DNA of 64,000 nt, taken from Bryoerythrophyllum caledonicum (lineage: Eukaryota; Streptophyta; Bryopsida; Pottiales; Pottiaceae). Positions 46,983 through 58,098 of this stretch are shown here, in pieces (position 1 is the stretch's first letter; the number at the start of each line of letters is the position of its first letter). The translations under genes were made by a program, and so were the position numbers. The notes beneath the pieces are model-generated. The model was not told the DNA's origin and did no database searches. It was given only the letters and a program-made list of their open reading frames with translations. Where the stretch lies: positions 8,597,989-8,661,988 of the forward strand of contig OZ020518.1 of assembly GCA_963971425.1 (NCBI GenBank), written 5' to 3'.

Positions 46983-47335
46983 TACAAACAAGTGAAAGAC
47001 ACACAAGGTAGTACAAACAATATTTGGAGTGAGATGTTGTCTTCTTTCAAAGGCCTTAACTTATACTACCACTTAGTGGCGTCTCATGTATCTTATAAGT
47101 GACTTCCCAAGCAACTTGCAAGTCCCTTTATGCCAACTCTTGGCCACCCACTTGTCCTTGCTCATTCTATGCAAGACATGTGGGTTGGACCTACCTCTTT
47201 GACCTTACGCCATACATGTACCTCTCAAGTTCCTTTCACCTCTCCTACTTCTCTCCCTATCTACTTTTTCCTCTAAATCTACCTCAATAACTATTTACAA
47301 TGCCGTAATATTACAAGCAACTTTTAACTCCAATA

Positions 47336-49021
47336 TGCCCACCGTTGACAACCTTAGGCATCTTGATCAATTGCCATCCCTATCTCCTGTCAAGTTTAAA
47401 AAATGATTTGAAAAAAGCATCACGTAGAAAATTGACCTATAAAAAAGAACTCTCAAACTCAAGTCTAAATCTAAAATCCTAACCCGAGCCCTAATGCATA
47501 ATCTCAAATCATACAATGCAAAATCCTAACCTTTTGACCCTACATCCAAACATTGTCATTCTTACGCCACCCGTTGCCTTGTGTATTAGGAGGCCTCTAG
47601 GAATAGTGGCAGGCAAGAGCTGCCTCTTCCATGCACTCTTCTTTGTCATCTTAGAACCTGTCATTCAAAACCCCAATGCTCCCTAATGCACTCTCAACAA
47701 CCACAACACTTACAATCTTCACAATACCTAATGAAAAAGAGTGAGAGCAATGGGTGTTGGTGGCTTACAAAAGATTGTTGTGGGTTGTACTCACAGCGTT
47801 CCTTCACTAGCAATCACGACAACTCAAAATGTTTGAATCCCAGCCCAATACATACGATTTTTACTCATTACCTATTTCACATTGTCTCTATCTCTCTACC
47901 ATCTATTACACCTTGTCTCTATCTCCCTACCACCTCATCATGACCATACAAAAATAGTTAACTTTGTCCACTACTTAATCCAACGACCTCTAGTCCAACC
48001 AAAGCCATCGACCTCGCCTACTTTTTAACCCACAAATACAAAAAGAAAGAGATTCATTGAAGCCAATGCATTTCCACCACATAGGTTAACTGAAGTGAAG
48101 CTTAATCTCTTCCTCCTCTAGGATGCATGCCGTTGAAGGCCTTCTCTCGGTCTCCACAAACAACCTTGCAAACACAGCTCCTAGTTGCTTTGCGGTTCCC
48201 TTCATGACAGCGGCCCGTATCATCCGTCTTTGCTTCAAGTCCTTCAAATTTGTGAAAGGAGCCGCCACTTTCTTCTTCTTTGGAGGCAACTGTCCAATGT
48301 AATGGTGCTAAACCATTTCAAAATGAAAATGAGAGAACAATTTTGGTTGAGCTCGCTCTATGTTGAATCCAAATGGTACACCTCTCCTCAAATTTGAATC
48401 CTATTCCCAGGGACAATAACTTCATCCATCCATAATGGCAACTGCTTTCATTGTAACAAATATTTATTTCCTAGATTAGTTACGATTTTCTACAGTCGTG
48501 AATGCTTTTTGAGCAAGATTCTTTGCATCAATCCTAAATACAATTTTCACAAGCTTCTTGGAATAAAAATAAATAAACACATCCTATTAACTCATTGTAT
48601 GGAGGCGGCATTCTAATTTCTAAGAATTATGACCTGACACTCTACATGATCACACTATAATTTGGCTTCTGTCCCCCTAAGATCGAGCGGGTTCCAAATA
48701 TCGATTTTAGCTCATGCCAACTAAAGCCAACCTTATGTAGTTTTTATACACTCATTTTTTACATTTCTCTACATTTCTATTTTTATATTATTTTGTCGCT
48801 TTTAGGTGGCGCCGTCTCTTCTAACAACTTTCTCTAAACTAATACTAGCATGTGACGGCTTATCCTTTCCATTTTAAGATTTTAGATTAAGTAAGCTGAC
48901 TACCTGCTTGTCATTCACTGCTCTGTTGAACAACGTATAGATACTATATACTATATATGCGTAGATATTAATATTATATATTTTAGCCTTTGCCTTTGTT
49001 TGAATCAAAATTGCTTACCTC
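47336..49021. other. Intergenic; only a doubtful small frame at 48086-48289 (minus)
   Basis: The minus-strand frame at 48086-48289 encodes 67 aa starting MPPKKKKVAAPFTNLKDLKQ. It is basic at the N-terminus and acidic at the end; no family is recognised and it may be chance. No other feature was found. Confidence 0.3.
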
Positions 49022-50015
49022 TTGCCTTCCTTCGCCATGGCTACCTCTTCTAAGGATCCCGCTCCTCGCCTTGTTTTCCTTTGTGCGAGTGGCGTTAGTG
49101 CTCCTTCCATCTATAGCCTAGATAGTGACGGGCTTGCTTTTGTAACTTCTTTACTAATAAGTCTTAGAATCTCTTTCTTGCAGGACAGTATCTACATTGA
49201 GGAAGAAGTTTACGACAAGGTAACCTCGGAGTTTTCTCATACTTTAGCTATGCAATCCAATGTAGAGGTGGAATTGCAAAAAGTATGGAAACTAGGACCC
49301 GATTAGTATAGAGTATATGGTCTCATCAATCCTACGGTCGCTGCCTCAATCGAGATACTTACTCCTCGTTGATCATCATCATATAGCATGCACACCCCGC
49401 TCTCGTCTGGAGTTATAGTTAAGGTAGAGCCTGGGAGTGAGAGCGCCATACTCCTGTCATCAGATGATGACTTCGCTTCTCTTATGACTAGTCCGTCAAA
49501 GTCATGTACCTCAACGCCATGCCTTCCTCGGAGTACCACTCCGTTGTCATGCCCACCTAGGACTCGCATGCCAACATCTTATCTTTCTACGTCTCGTACT
49601 CCAATGTCATGCCCATCTAATCGTCATGCAAGCTCTCCTCTACGTAGTGTTATGTCTTGCTTGAGAGAGTTGCGTTCCCGTCTTGGTAGTAAGAATCCCT
49701 TGAAACATAGACTACAATACAATCTATCATGAGAAAGTAGTGTATCTTTCCCACCAATTTAACGGAAATGTTATATTCAAGCTCCGTCCTGCAGGTCCAA
49801 CATTGACCTCTACTCAAGCAAAGTCCATGCATAGCATGCACAAAAGATACGACGAGCATGTTTCGACAAAGACCATCGTAACCAATATCACCCATGACAA
49901 CAGCCTTCACTTTTGTGTGTCAGTCATCTTCGATGCGGCAACTCTGACAGTGAGGTCCTACAACAAGACCATTGAACTACGCCCTTCAATGAGACAGAAT
50001 TTGAAGGATAGATGA
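49022..50015 (+). pseudogene. Unidentified broken gene at the hAT insertion site
   Basis: One plus-strand frame from MPSFAMATSSKDPAPRLVFL at 49022 continues past a TAG (49304) and a TGA (about 49370) into GVIVKVEPGSESAILLSSDD and a Ser/Thr/Pro-Met-rich repeat region (STTPLSCPPRTRMPTSYLST). A different frame (49740-50015) is open with LSHQFNGNVIFKLRPAGPTL.. and ends in a TGA that overlaps the GATGATTC target site. The product is unknown. The big hAT element inserted at or just past its 3' end. Confidence 0.35.
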
Positions 50016-50018
50016 TTC
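50011..50018 (+). repeat. 8-bp target-site duplication, left (GATGATTC)
   Basis: Identical to 63814-63821. Eight base pairs is the duplication length characteristic of hAT insertion. Confidence 0.85.
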
Positions 50019-50212
50019 CAGGGTTGTCATACTGGATGGACGTCCGGTACGCCCATTCGGTAGAGCTCTCGCCCGTCCGGGTAAGTCAACTGAGGGTTGA
50101 CTTACCCGCTAGGTAAAAACAGACGACGTGGCAGCCATGTTGGCACCACATAGCTGCCACGTAGGAGAGGATCATGTTTGAGTAGGATCGGGGACTAATG
50201 GCAACAGGGAGG

Positions 50213-50331
50213 TGGGGCGGAGACGTCTCCGCCCCTGCCCTGTTAGGGGCGGGGATGTCCCCGCCCCTGCCCATAAAGGGGCGGGGACGTCTCTGCCTCT
50301 ACTAGTGCAGGGACGGGGACGTCTCCGCCCC
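50213..50331. repeat. GC-palindrome array 1 (left subterminal)
   Basis: Three to four copies of GGGGCGGGGACGTCTCCGCC or near variants, each a palindrome centred on GACGTC. It starts about 195 bp from the left end of the hAT-type element. Confidence 0.85.
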
Positions 50332-50337
50332 TTCATG

Positions 50338-50575
50338 AGTTAGTTAATAGTGTTTAACTATTGACACTATGTTGGTAAACTAAAATTTATGTTTACTGCA
50401 GTATACACTAAATGTGAACCCATACACCAATTGCAAATGAGGCACTTAGTGTAGTGACATAACCGGACACTAAATGCCATTTACTACACTATGTATCAAT
50501 TTTTGTAGAAATAAAAAATTTATTTCTTTCACTTGTGCACATTTAGTGTATCAATAGTGTATCAATTGTTATTTG
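50338..50575. repeat. ACACTAAATG-rich dispersed repeat
   Basis: Related to 8995-9140: ACACTAAATG, CCCATACACCAATTG/ACTAATTG, CACTTAGTGTAGTG, GTGCACATTTAGTGTAT in the same order. No coding. Probably a MITE fragment nested between array 1 and the 3' end of the kinase-like gene. Confidence 0.55.
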
Positions 50576-50918
50576 TGCTTGAACAAATGCAAATCTCGGA
50601 TTTAGAATTTAAGATTTGGACGTATCCAATTTTGATTAAAATATAACGTATGGCAATTGCCAAGTACACATATTCTTCTACGAAGATGCCGTATTGCCTA
50701 TTTAACCACCACATGCGAAACTAATGCAGCTAATTAACAAAAAACTATTGTCGGTAACAACATAGAGGCATAGTCTAGTTGTGGGGGGGTTTCATTAATG
50801 TGTCTAAAACATCTGGTACAGAAGAGGGTTCTTCGAGCAGTTGTTTTTGCAACGCTGTAAGTTTTAACTTCAGCTTTACATATTGCTCCGTATTTTTGCT
50901 GGTGAAATACGAAGTGTC

Positions 50919-52324
50919 TCAATCTTCTTTCCAAATTTTTTCACAAATCCAACCTACCGCAAATGCGTCTGCTGCCTTGGAGTAGAGGTGTGACTGTTGC
51001 ATGACTTTAAGCGAATTGGTGGAGTCCTGCGGCCCAAAATTATAGAACAGTTCTGGTGCCACAAACCGTCCCGCTCTCTCTCTAGTTGAAGCTCCTCCTT
51101 GAATTGATAACCATACCTTGATGGCTCATTCTCCACAACCCGACTTGAAAGCCCCCAATCGCAAATTCCGATGTACACCGTATCGGGTTTCCACTCATCA
51201 AAGTGGAGCAAAACATTCGATGGAGAGATGTCATTGTGTATATAATTTGCGTCGTGGCATTTTCCCACAATGACAAGCAATGATAGCACGAGGTTTACTC
51301 GATTTTGGCGGTAAGTTTTAATCCACCGAAGCTCTTGGATTGACAACCCGGTATTCGGATGCATCTCAATCCGTTCAAATGGCAATGCTTCGTCGACTTT
51401 CGAGTCAAACTTGGACCAAAAAGAAGCCAGAGATCCCCCATTCCACCAGAGCGTGTATCCTTCCATAGTTTTCGGGTGGATGTACGCAAGTCTAATGATC
51501 CCTGGATGCACTACCGGACACCCTCCAGCCTCGTTGATGATGTTTCGGCGCTTCTCCCTCTCGTTGGTGTTGGTCAGAGTCTTTCCGGCGAAGTAAATCC
51601 AACTTGGAATGTTTTCCAATTTGGTTATCATCACCTTCTGTACAGTCTCATAGCCACCCACCGCGCTTTGCCCTGGCATTGGAATCACTTTAGCGCAACT
51701 TTCAAGCCACTTAAAAGTTCCACCAACGTAGTGAGCCAAAATTTGCTTCTCAATAGTCGCTTTCCAAGGAGCTAGTTTCTTCTTACGGGAAGAAGAGTAT
51801 TGTTGAACGAAGCCCTGGATCATCCTCATCTTCACCACTAGTGCGCGCTCCTCCATGTTCCAGGTGCTCTCATCCTCCTTCTTCCCTGTGACGTAACACC
51901 AGTTCGCAACGATATTGGTGGTCACTGCGGTCACTTGTCTGTCCAACCACTCCGAATGCAACCAATAATCTGAGAAATTATTAAATTTCTCAGATTTATC
52001 AAGGTTTGACATTAATTCGTGTCGCATGTCAACCGTCAACTTGTGGTATCCTTCTTCGTTGTGGTTCAGATAGCTCCTCGTCAACGCCCGTGTCGTCTGA
52101 CGCTTGTAAAACTCAACGGCAATCCCTCTACATTCAACCATGTATTCGTACGGGGGCATGTCCGGATTTGGTGACTTCTTCCGCCTCTTCCCGCTCGATG
52201 ACGACGGATTCAATGATCCCGAAGTCAACTCCGTGTTGGTGGACGGAAGAATCGTCTCATCAACATCATCCAAATCCATAAATACTGGGCGCTTCTCCAT
52301 TGACCTACTTCCTTCTCCCGCCAT
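50919..52324 (-). pseudogene. Protein-kinase-like gene with a frameshift in a GA dinucleotide run
   Basis: The open frame 52324-50954 (456 aa) starts MAGEGSRSMEKRP and has a Ser-rich, basic N-terminus (KRRKKSPNPD), an about 200-residue middle region of unknown type, and a kinase-like domain: IPSWIYFAGKTLTN, a catalytic loop HNDISPSNVLLHF (H363, N364, D365; the usual Arg is Asn) and DWG (389-391) in place of DFG. After an AGAGAGAGAG run at about 51070-51080 the frame becomes nonsense. Another frame carries the expected next subdomains, VAPELFY and ADAFAVGWICEKIW, down to a TGA at 50919-50921. So a small indel in the repeat breaks the gene about two-thirds through the kinase domain. HND and DWG variants occur in divergent kinases and do not by themselves mean inactivity. 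It is divergent from the RING gene, with a shared intergenic array at 52543-52630. Confidence 0.7.
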
Positions 52325-52542
52325 ATGTGATTGTCAACTCCCTACCGTGGTCGAAATTCCAAGTTGATGGTTTTAAAAAAAACCGCAAAGAGTCTGGGTA
52401 CAATAAATGGCCCAAGCCCGATCACCCACCAAACTCACTTTCAGGGCGCAAAGCGAACTGACACGTGAGGCCTAGGGAGTGGACTTGGCAGAGAATAAGG
52501 ACAAAATGTCCCCTATTTATATGGTGTAGGGTTCATTTTGCG

Positions 52543-52630
52543 AAGACGTCTCCGCCCTACCTGGGTAGGGCGGGGACGTCTCCGCCCTTGCCCAGGGTGG
52601 GGCGGAGATGTCCCCGCCCCTGCCCCGGGA
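52543..52630. repeat. GC-palindrome array 2, between the divergent kinase-like and RING genes
   Basis: Contains GAAGACGTCTCCGCCC, GGGCGGGGACGTCTCCGCCC and GGGCGGAGATGTCCCCGCCC. It lies 219 bp upstream of the kinase-like ATG and 168 bp upstream of the RING-gene ATG, so it may double as promoter sequence. Confidence 0.85.
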
Positions 52631-52797
52631 CCGTAGACCAGTGCTTCGTCTATCGCCTATGTAATATCGTGCACACCTCTAATTGTCCCCGCCTCACATA
52701 CTCCCTTTTCATCCACCTTTTAATTGAGTTGGTTGTGGGCGTCGTGTGAGGACTTCATCCATTCGCATCACATATATTATTCAGATTTTCCCCACCC

Positions 52798-55082
52798 ATG
52801 GCCACGCTGGTAAAAATGAATAAAGAAGAACGAGGTAAGAGTCGACTACGATCGGAAAACAAGCAACGGAAGAGGTTGCATGTGCTTCGGAATCCTGTTA
52901 AATTGGCTTTTAAAGGTTGGGAAGAAGTTCCGGAGCCATGGAGTTTTGAGGATTGCGCAAACTTCATCGAGTGGTGCCATATCGACAAGGCTTTTCCGGA
53001 GGAGCGACACAATTATCACCGACGCTTTCACAAGGCAAATTTATGGAAGTGCACCGACGAGGCGTTCAAAAACCGGTGCATTATAGTATACCAGGTCTTG
53101 TACGACATCCCTTATATCAAACGCAACGAAGTAAATCTCTTCCTTGCGCGAGGTGTCGATGCGGAGGTAAAGTTGGGCAAGAGGGTGGATTGGTCTACCT
53201 TGAAAGCCATGGGAGATAGCATAAGAGTTCCTTCTCCGACGAATGGATTGATTCCAATGGGGACACGGAGGTATCCAGAAGGCGGATTGGGCAAATCGAT
53301 GGCGAAGACTGAACTGGTCGACACGTACGAGACCGATCCTTCAAACACGGATACAGACTCTGACGGATCCCACGTTCCAATCACAAGGAGCCAAAGGACA
53401 CAAGCGCGCACCAAACGAAGGAGGGCGGAACAAACGGTTAACGTAGTCGTTAACAATACCGTTAATGAAGTTGGGATTCAGGTACAATCCCCCGCGGTTG
53501 TTGATCGAACGTTAGAAGCCTCTACTGGTGCTATTTTTGCCAACACTATTCAAACCTTGCTGAACCAATTGGAAGGGAAGACAACAGAACTATTGTCATT
53601 GCGCGATGAGGTTGGCAAGTTGAGAGTTGAAGTCATTGATAAAAACATTGTTATTGACCAGTGATGACGTGATATGGAGGAGCTCCGACTTGCCCTTCAA
53701 ACTAGTACAATGACCGCAGAAGATCGGAATCCACGACCGGAGGAAGAAGTGCTTGTACACGTGTCAACCCAAGACGATTCATTGTCGTTTGATGAGGCCC
53801 CTACCAACGTAGACAAAACTATGGTCAACAAAGAAGAGGGTGCGGGGGGTGACGACGGCAAAGAGCTCGCTAAAGCGCTTGAAGAGAATTGAAGACTACA
53901 AAGTCGCTTGGATGTGTTGGTAGAACATTACTATCAATGGAAGTTGGCATGCGTCTTCACGGTCGATCGGTCCCAACAATTGGTGGCGGAATTCCAAAAA
54001 ATCGACAACAACTATACCAAAAACAACCAGGAGAGGGTGTTTGGTTTGACATCGCGGCCCTCGTGGATGATCTTTTCAAGATGGATGAAATGGCGATGGT
54101 GAAAACCGCTGGTGGGCAAACAACCATTGATTGGTCCCGTTACAAATGTGATTTCAAAAAGGAGGTTTCATCTACCCTCGATCATCGGGGCAAACCCATG
54201 TTATTGTGGCCACAACCTTTGAGCTTCGTATCCGACGGTACGACTTGCTCAATTTGTCTAAACCCATTTGGTCCAGAAGGTGGGATGCATCTAGGCACTT
54301 GTGAGCACTTGTACCATCCATTTTGTTTGATTAGCTTGATGGTCGTACCCCGGCGGTGCTCATTGTGCAAGGCCCCTTTTCACGAGCGATTGTACGAACT
54401 TTTTGGATTAGTTCCATACATGCCCCCGCATTGGGAGTTCAATGTGACGAACGCTCATGATCAATCACATATGTGGGGAAAAGATTTGGTGTGGAGCTGG
54501 AAACTGAAGATGCACTCGTTGGATAAGATGCACCTCTCAAACAAGTGGGGTTGGAAAAGGGACCCAGAGCAGATTGTCCGGGTGTGTAAGAATTTGATCC
54601 CGTTAAAGGACAAATACGGTCAAGGAAAACGAAATTTCTTCTACCAATGCTTTAATGGCCATTGGGACGAGAACGGGGAGCAATTTCGTTTTGGACCTCA
54701 TCCACGGCAATGGTTGTGGGCCGTTGACGGAGTTCACATCACAGACGACAACGGGGATCGCATTTCTCGCGACGTTGACCAACCGGACCCGCAAGAACTA
54801 AGACAATTATCGAAATCAGAGTCGAAAGAAATTTTCCGAAATGACGGAATCGACTTCTTGCTCGATGTGCACAGTCTAGGGACACGGCAAGCGCTCGACC
54901 AGCTCATGCAATCCCAAATCCTAAGGGCCGTGTTGGATGAAGATGGACCAGCGAGGAGAACACGATCGGCGTCTCGTAGACTTGTATTAGGCTTAGATGA
55001 AGACCTCCCTATGCACGTAGGGGCACACGACAACGAGGCAGGGGCGAGTGGCACTACTAATAGCCCGATGAATATTGACTAG
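52798..55082 (+). pseudogene. Coiled-coil / RING-H2 cargo gene (about 760 codons), broken
   Basis: ATG at 52798 opens a 288-codon frame: a basic N-terminus, then a conserved domain (LHVLRNPVKLAFKGWEEV, FIEWCHIDKAFPEE, KNRCIIVYQVLYDIPYIKRN, ARGVDAEVKLGKRVDWSTL), an acidic/Ser region, a KRRR stretch and a coiled coil ending at TGA TGA (53662-53667). The same frame continues as coiled coil (MEELRLALQ.., KALEEN) past another stop at 53890. Near 54030 it shifts into the frame of 53889-55082, which holds WFDIAALVDDLFKMDEM and a RING-H2 finger at 54246-54368 with ligands C-x2-C..C-x-H-x2-H-x2-C..C-x2-C. After that come KLKMHSLDKMHLSNKWGWKR and an acidic end. RING-H2 domains usually give E3 ubiquitin ligase activity; the rest of the protein belongs to no family I recognise. 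Confidence 0.65.
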
Positions 55083-56180
55083 GTGTATTTTTTGTTATTG
55101 CGGTGCCAAGAGACAATTTTCTTACAATGCTTCATCTTTTAGCGTTTAATGTATTTTTTCCACTTTTGTATTACATTATGGATACTAAAAAAATATATGA
55201 ATAGCACTGTCTACATTCTACTTGATAATAGTGGTGTTAATCCATGTGATTATGGATGTACTTAAGCCTCATAAGGATTTGTGCGTTTGTATAAAAAAAA
55301 TGGTATGGACCAAGATTTAAACCTCCAAACATTTTTAATCACTAAAGGACCAAGGTTTTTTTGCACCAAGAACACTTCAAAACTGCGAGGCTATAGTATA
55401 ATGCCTAAGAATGGAGACAAAACCTTTTTATTTCTACATCTAACCGTAGGATCACAATAAATACTTCTTTGTTAATGTCCCCACAAAATTTCATAAATTT
55501 TAACCACACGGATTGAAAGGCTTGCATAGCTCCCATGCTATTCAGTGCTTGGTATCAAATTTTTGCACTAGATAAGGCCTAAATCCATTACTAATGGTAG
55601 TTTAGGATGATGTTAGTTCCTTATACACCAATTGTTAGAGGTAGAGAAAGGGTGTATCTTATTCAAGTCAACTATGCTAGTAGTGGAAGCTAAAAAATGG
55701 GCAAGTAACGTTTTAGTTTTTAGATACTTGATATGTTTTAGATTGATGTATATTTATGGTCAATATGAAGGTGTACACCACATATTGTTGTGGAAAAAAT
55801 CAAAAGTATAAAAAGTTAAAATCTCTAAGTTTTATGTGGTAAGACGTTTTTGTTTTTGGTACCTTGCCCGTTATATTTTTGGCAATATGTGAAAATCTTT
55901 TACTTGAGTTGAAGCGTTATTTTCCACTAAAGACAAGGAATTTTTTTTTATATTTGGAAGGAAATAATTTTCTACACTCTTATGTTTGCTCCAAAACTAA
56001 TAGGGAGCTAATAAAGGTGTTCCTTATTAGAGAGCATGCCGTCAAAGTACAAAAGTTGTACTTTCCATTTCGCCTTCTTCCCTAGAACTAGGGAGAGACA
56101 TAATCTGCATGTTATTTTAAGTGCATTAGGATCTTGTCGGAACCAAAAATAAATCACCTCATGTTTAATTGTGCACCCGC
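55083..56180. mobile_element. 3' flank of the RING gene with a diverged family 2 TTAA MITE
   Basis: TTAA at 55335-55338 is followed by TCACTAAAGGACCAAGG, resembling CCCCTAAAGGACCA of the 27298 element. Colinear similarity (AAATTTTTGCA, ACACCAATT, TTAGAGGTA, TATTCAAGTCAA, ATATTGTTGT) goes on to about 55990, where the right end is lost. 56000-56180 is repeated at 59125-59300 (AGGGAGCTAATAAAGGTGTT, TCTTGTCGGAACCAAAAATA), marking a larger duplication. Confidence 0.6.
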
Positions 56181-56280
56181 CTCATGGAGATGAGGAGTGC
56201 CTCGGCCAAGCAAGAGTGGCCTCAAACGCCTCCTTGGAAAGTTTTGTGGGGACGAATCCCCCCCCAATTTACAAGCAAAT

Positions 56281-56356
56281 GTCCTCGCCCTGCCCTGGTG
56301 GGACGGAGACGTCTCCGCCCCATACCTGGCAGCGGCGGGGACGTCTCCGCCCCCAC
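56281..56356. repeat. GC-palindrome array 3, before the short paralogue unit
   Basis: Contains GGGACGGAGACGTCTCCGCC and GGCGGGGACGTCTCCGCCCC. The sequence right after it (TTTGTCCCCACCTCGCATAC.., GTGGGCGTTGTGCGAGG) matches the promoter segment 52683-52752 in front of the RING gene. Confidence 0.85.
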
Positions 56357-56689
56357 CGGATTACTATTTTAATGGAGGGGGACCTCATTTGTCCCCACCT
56401 CGCATACTCCTATCCACCATCTCTTCATTGAGGTGGATGTGGGCGTTGTGCGAGGTCTCATTCATCCATCCACGCCAGAATTTTGCATTCACACGTTGTC
56501 GTGGAGAGAGAATTTGCCTTTGAAAAACGCAGGGTTCTTGGCTGCTACCAATTTCAGCAAAGAAAGAAGAGAGGTGTAATAAAGGCGATCTTCATTGGTG
56601 ATAAACTTGAAATAATACAAAGCAAGACTTTGATCTTCAATAAAGGTAAACTTCTTGACTCATCGTGACAAACCCTCGCAAGTGATTAA

Positions 56690-57370
56690 ACAAGTAGTTT
56701 GAATAAACTTGGGGTAGCAGAACTTTCTCTCATTCTATCAAGCTCTACCACTTCATACTTAACTTTATATGAGCATGCAATAGCTTCCTAGAAAACTAAT
56801 ACAGTAACGCTCATACGTACAAAATTTGAATATAAGAAGATCTATACAAATGCTTCTATGAGGAATCAAAGTCACTGCTCTAATTTGCTCAAGGCAGCTG
56901 ACTCCTTTCTACTCAATCTAGCATAACTCTCTCAAACCAACTCCAATCCACTTCCGTAATAGCTTTTTGAAAAGCTAACAACAAGATTAACAAGTGATAA
57001 AATTCTCAATCCTACTGACTCTATATGAAATTAATTATAGTTGCTCAAAGTCACTGCTTGAAACTTGTGGAATAAAACCCGCTCCTCCGAGAACACTCCT
57101 TCAATAGATTAAGTGCCACAAATCCATAACAACTCGGATTTGAGCTTGTGATAGCTCATTGAAAAGCTAATTCAACCACCACTATACACACAAAGATTCA
57201 CTATCTCACTCTTTGTATTCAAGTTTCTACATGGAATCAAAGTTACTACTCTCAAAAATTCATAGCAACTATACCCTCGTTTATTCAAATCCACACCACA
57301 GCTTCTACATATCTCCGATTGGAGTGTGTGATAGCTTGTTGAAAAGCTATTATCAGGTTCTACAACACTC
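56690..57370. repeat. About 180-bp tandem repeat, 3-4 diverged units
   Basis: The marker (A)TAGCT..TTGAAAAGCTAA recurs near 56783, 56963, 57148 and 57330, and AATCAAAGTCACTGCTC-like words recur once per unit. Each unit is AT-rich and non-coding. It lies between the duplicated promoter segment and the short paralogue. Confidence 0.6.
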
Positions 57371-57779
57371 ATAAAACTGACGTCAAAAATCACAAAACTC
57401 TACCTGTCATACCAGAAAACCCGAGCATCTTTTACACTAAATGGAGGAGGCTTTGGCCGAGGGAGGAGGGAAGGAAAGTCAAGGGCCCAAATCAGCCCAT
57501 ACCTCTCTAGCCTTCTTTTTGACTCACCCTTGGACGCCAAAGTCCATTTACCTCCAAATTTTATCTAAATCTTCCCACATAAGCCTAGCTTGACTTTTAT
57601 TTTCTAACCTATAACTCTACTACAAGTTGGCACTATATTTATCCCTCTAAAATAATCCCCAAACTAAACATTTTTTATTCCTACTACAAACTATAATACC
57701 ATAACACTTTGTTTAAGTTTTTTGATCTCAGAAGAATTAGAGAATAGTTTAAATATCATTAGAGCCCACATACTGCCAT

Positions 57780-58010
57780 CGACCGCGGCTTAGTTTGGCT
57801 GGCTAAGCTTTTCGATGCACCTCGCCGATCCGGGTTCGATTCCTTGGCTTGTCAGAGCGGCTGGCGCTCGTGTGGTCAGGGGACTGCCGGAATCAACAGC
57901 AAATCCAGTTGGTGGACGCTCCTATGCCCTGAGCTAGTGACAAGATGCAGTAAAGATCCTCTAAGATAAGCTTCTGGCCTGGTAGGGAAATTGAGGAAAA
58001 AGCCGTTTAT
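57780..58010 (+). mobile_element. Possible tRNA-derived SINE
   Basis: 57790-57806 (GGCTTAGTTTGGCTGG) resembles a pol III A box, and 57831-57843 (CCGGGTTCGATTCC) is a near-perfect B box. They are followed by a GC-rich body (GTGTGGTCAGGGGACTGCCG). This head-plus-body layout is typical of SINEs. I could not fold the head into a normal tRNA or find a target duplication, so a tRNA pseudogene remains possible. Confidence 0.45.
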
Positions 58011-58098
58011 TCTCCACAATTACCTTAACCAGCTAAATTCCCCATTTTTCTTCTCAATCTTATTTTTTATATCATGAACTGTATCGCATCACGACAAC

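Larger units (their letters stand above)
45270..47335 (-). repeat. Reverse-oriented copia LTR split by a Tc1-like element
   Basis: 45270-45309 plus 46985-47335 is the reverse complement of the copia LTR (ACACACAAGGTAGTACAAAC, GGAGTGAGATG, TTATACTACCACTTA, ending near the complement of TGTTAG at about 47330). The inserted element sits at a TA within the LTR, and joining the two flanks restores LTR order. No copia internal sequence follows, so it is a solo LTR or a fragment. Confidence 0.7.

Noticed and set aside
48086-48289. 67-aa basic minus-strand frame as a gene
   Set aside because: No homology recognised, no neighbouring gene structure; chance cannot be excluded.
50954-51070. C-terminal end of the 456-aa kinase-like frame
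   Set aside because: It is out of frame after the GA run; the other frame contains the expected VAPELFY and ADAFAVGW motifs.
57780-57865. A functional tRNA gene
   Set aside because: A and B boxes are present, but I could not fold a normal acceptor stem and anticodon arm; a SINE or tRNA pseudogene fits better.
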